From assembly GCA_937915335.1 (NCBI GenBank), contig CALDLZ010000244.1, positions 1 to 6,217 of the forward strand: DNA of 6,217 bases. Direction: 5' to 3'. The position numbers and the translations under genes were made by a program. The DNA is from an uncultured Faecalibacterium sp. (GTDB taxonomy: Bacteria > Bacillota > Clostridia > Oscillospirales > Ruminococcaceae). The stretch's first letter is position 1. Every line of letters starts with the position of its first letter. Below the pieces are notes generated by a model. It was not told the origin of the DNA and did not search any database. It saw nothing but the letters and a program-made list of their open reading frames with translations. Below are positions 6,163 to 6,217 of the stretch, in pieces.

Positions 6163-6217
6163 AGTCAAAACCACCGGCTAAGCCGGTGGCTTGAGTAAGC
6201 CCTAGAAGGGCATAATA
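6163..6217. mobile_element. Double hairpin resembling an IS200/IS605-family end (partial)
   Basis: Two hairpins lie side by side: CCACCGGCT-A-AGCCGGTGG (6171-6189, nine perfect pairs) and GCCCT-AGA-AGGGC (6199-6211), followed by ATAATA at the window edge. Single-strand transposons of the IS200/IS605 family carry imperfect or perfect hairpins of this kind near their ends instead of inverted terminal repeats, and the AT-flanked second hairpin next to the first is a familiar look for their left ends. No transposase or tnpB reading frame is visible here; it would have to lie to the right. The alternative is a terminator for a minus-strand gene beyond the edge, since the first hairpin is followed by TTTT in that direction. 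Confidence 0.45.

Noticed and set aside
4695..6194. Long plus-strand open frame (499 codons)
   Set aside because: It is antisense to the PF06541 gene and crosses the riboswitch promoter and the right-end hairpin. The product is His/Gln/Pro-rich with no family match.

Overview
The window looks like chromosomal DNA of a fairly GC-rich Firmicute, most likely an Oscillospiraceae (Ruminococcaceae) gut clostridium of the Faecalibacterium/Subdoligranulum type. The evidence is strong AGGAGG-type ribosome binding sites, TTGNNN-17-TATNAT promoters, a clostridial-type MMPL pump, a tandem PF06541 membrane protein and an apparent IS200/IS605-type end. The genus is an inference from style, not from a marker gene.

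Layout, left to right. (1) At 1-296 (minus) is the first 98 residues of a secreted protein with a signal peptide and the start of a GLUG-like beta repeat; it runs off the left edge. (2) It overlaps by 17 bp the end of a large RND/MMPL exporter (280-2790, minus), so the two form an operon. (3) A 158-bp divergent promoter region (2791-2948) separates the exporter from a TetR-family regulator (2949-3557, plus). A perfect 11-bp palindrome lies on the -10/start region of the exporter promoter and is the obvious operator candidate, so the regulator probably represses the pump. (4) Converging on tetR with a 5-bp gap is a CaCA-family cation antiporter (3563-4528, minus). (5) The 259-bp leader upstream of the antiporter holds a promoter, a yybP-ykoY (Mn2+) riboswitch aptamer (about 4634-4734) and an intrinsic terminator (4588-4644) whose 5' arm shares bases with the aptamer's closing helix. 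This is a complete transcriptional ON switch and suggests that the antiporter exports Mn2+ rather than only Ca2+. (6) At 4788-6086 (minus) is a two-repeat PF06541 membrane protein with its own promoter. (7) The last ~55 bp carry two adjacent hairpins resembling the end of an IS200/IS605-family element, whose body would lie beyond the right edge.

The window therefore holds two transport units under separate ligand control: a TetR-controlled MMPL exporter plus secreted protein, and a riboswitch-controlled metal antiporter. The riboswitch is a known class. The less ordinary points are its pairing with a CaCA antiporter, a possible second layer of ribosome-site pairing in its leader, and a bactofilin-like tail on the MMPL pump. 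No rRNA, tRNA or CRISPR array was seen.
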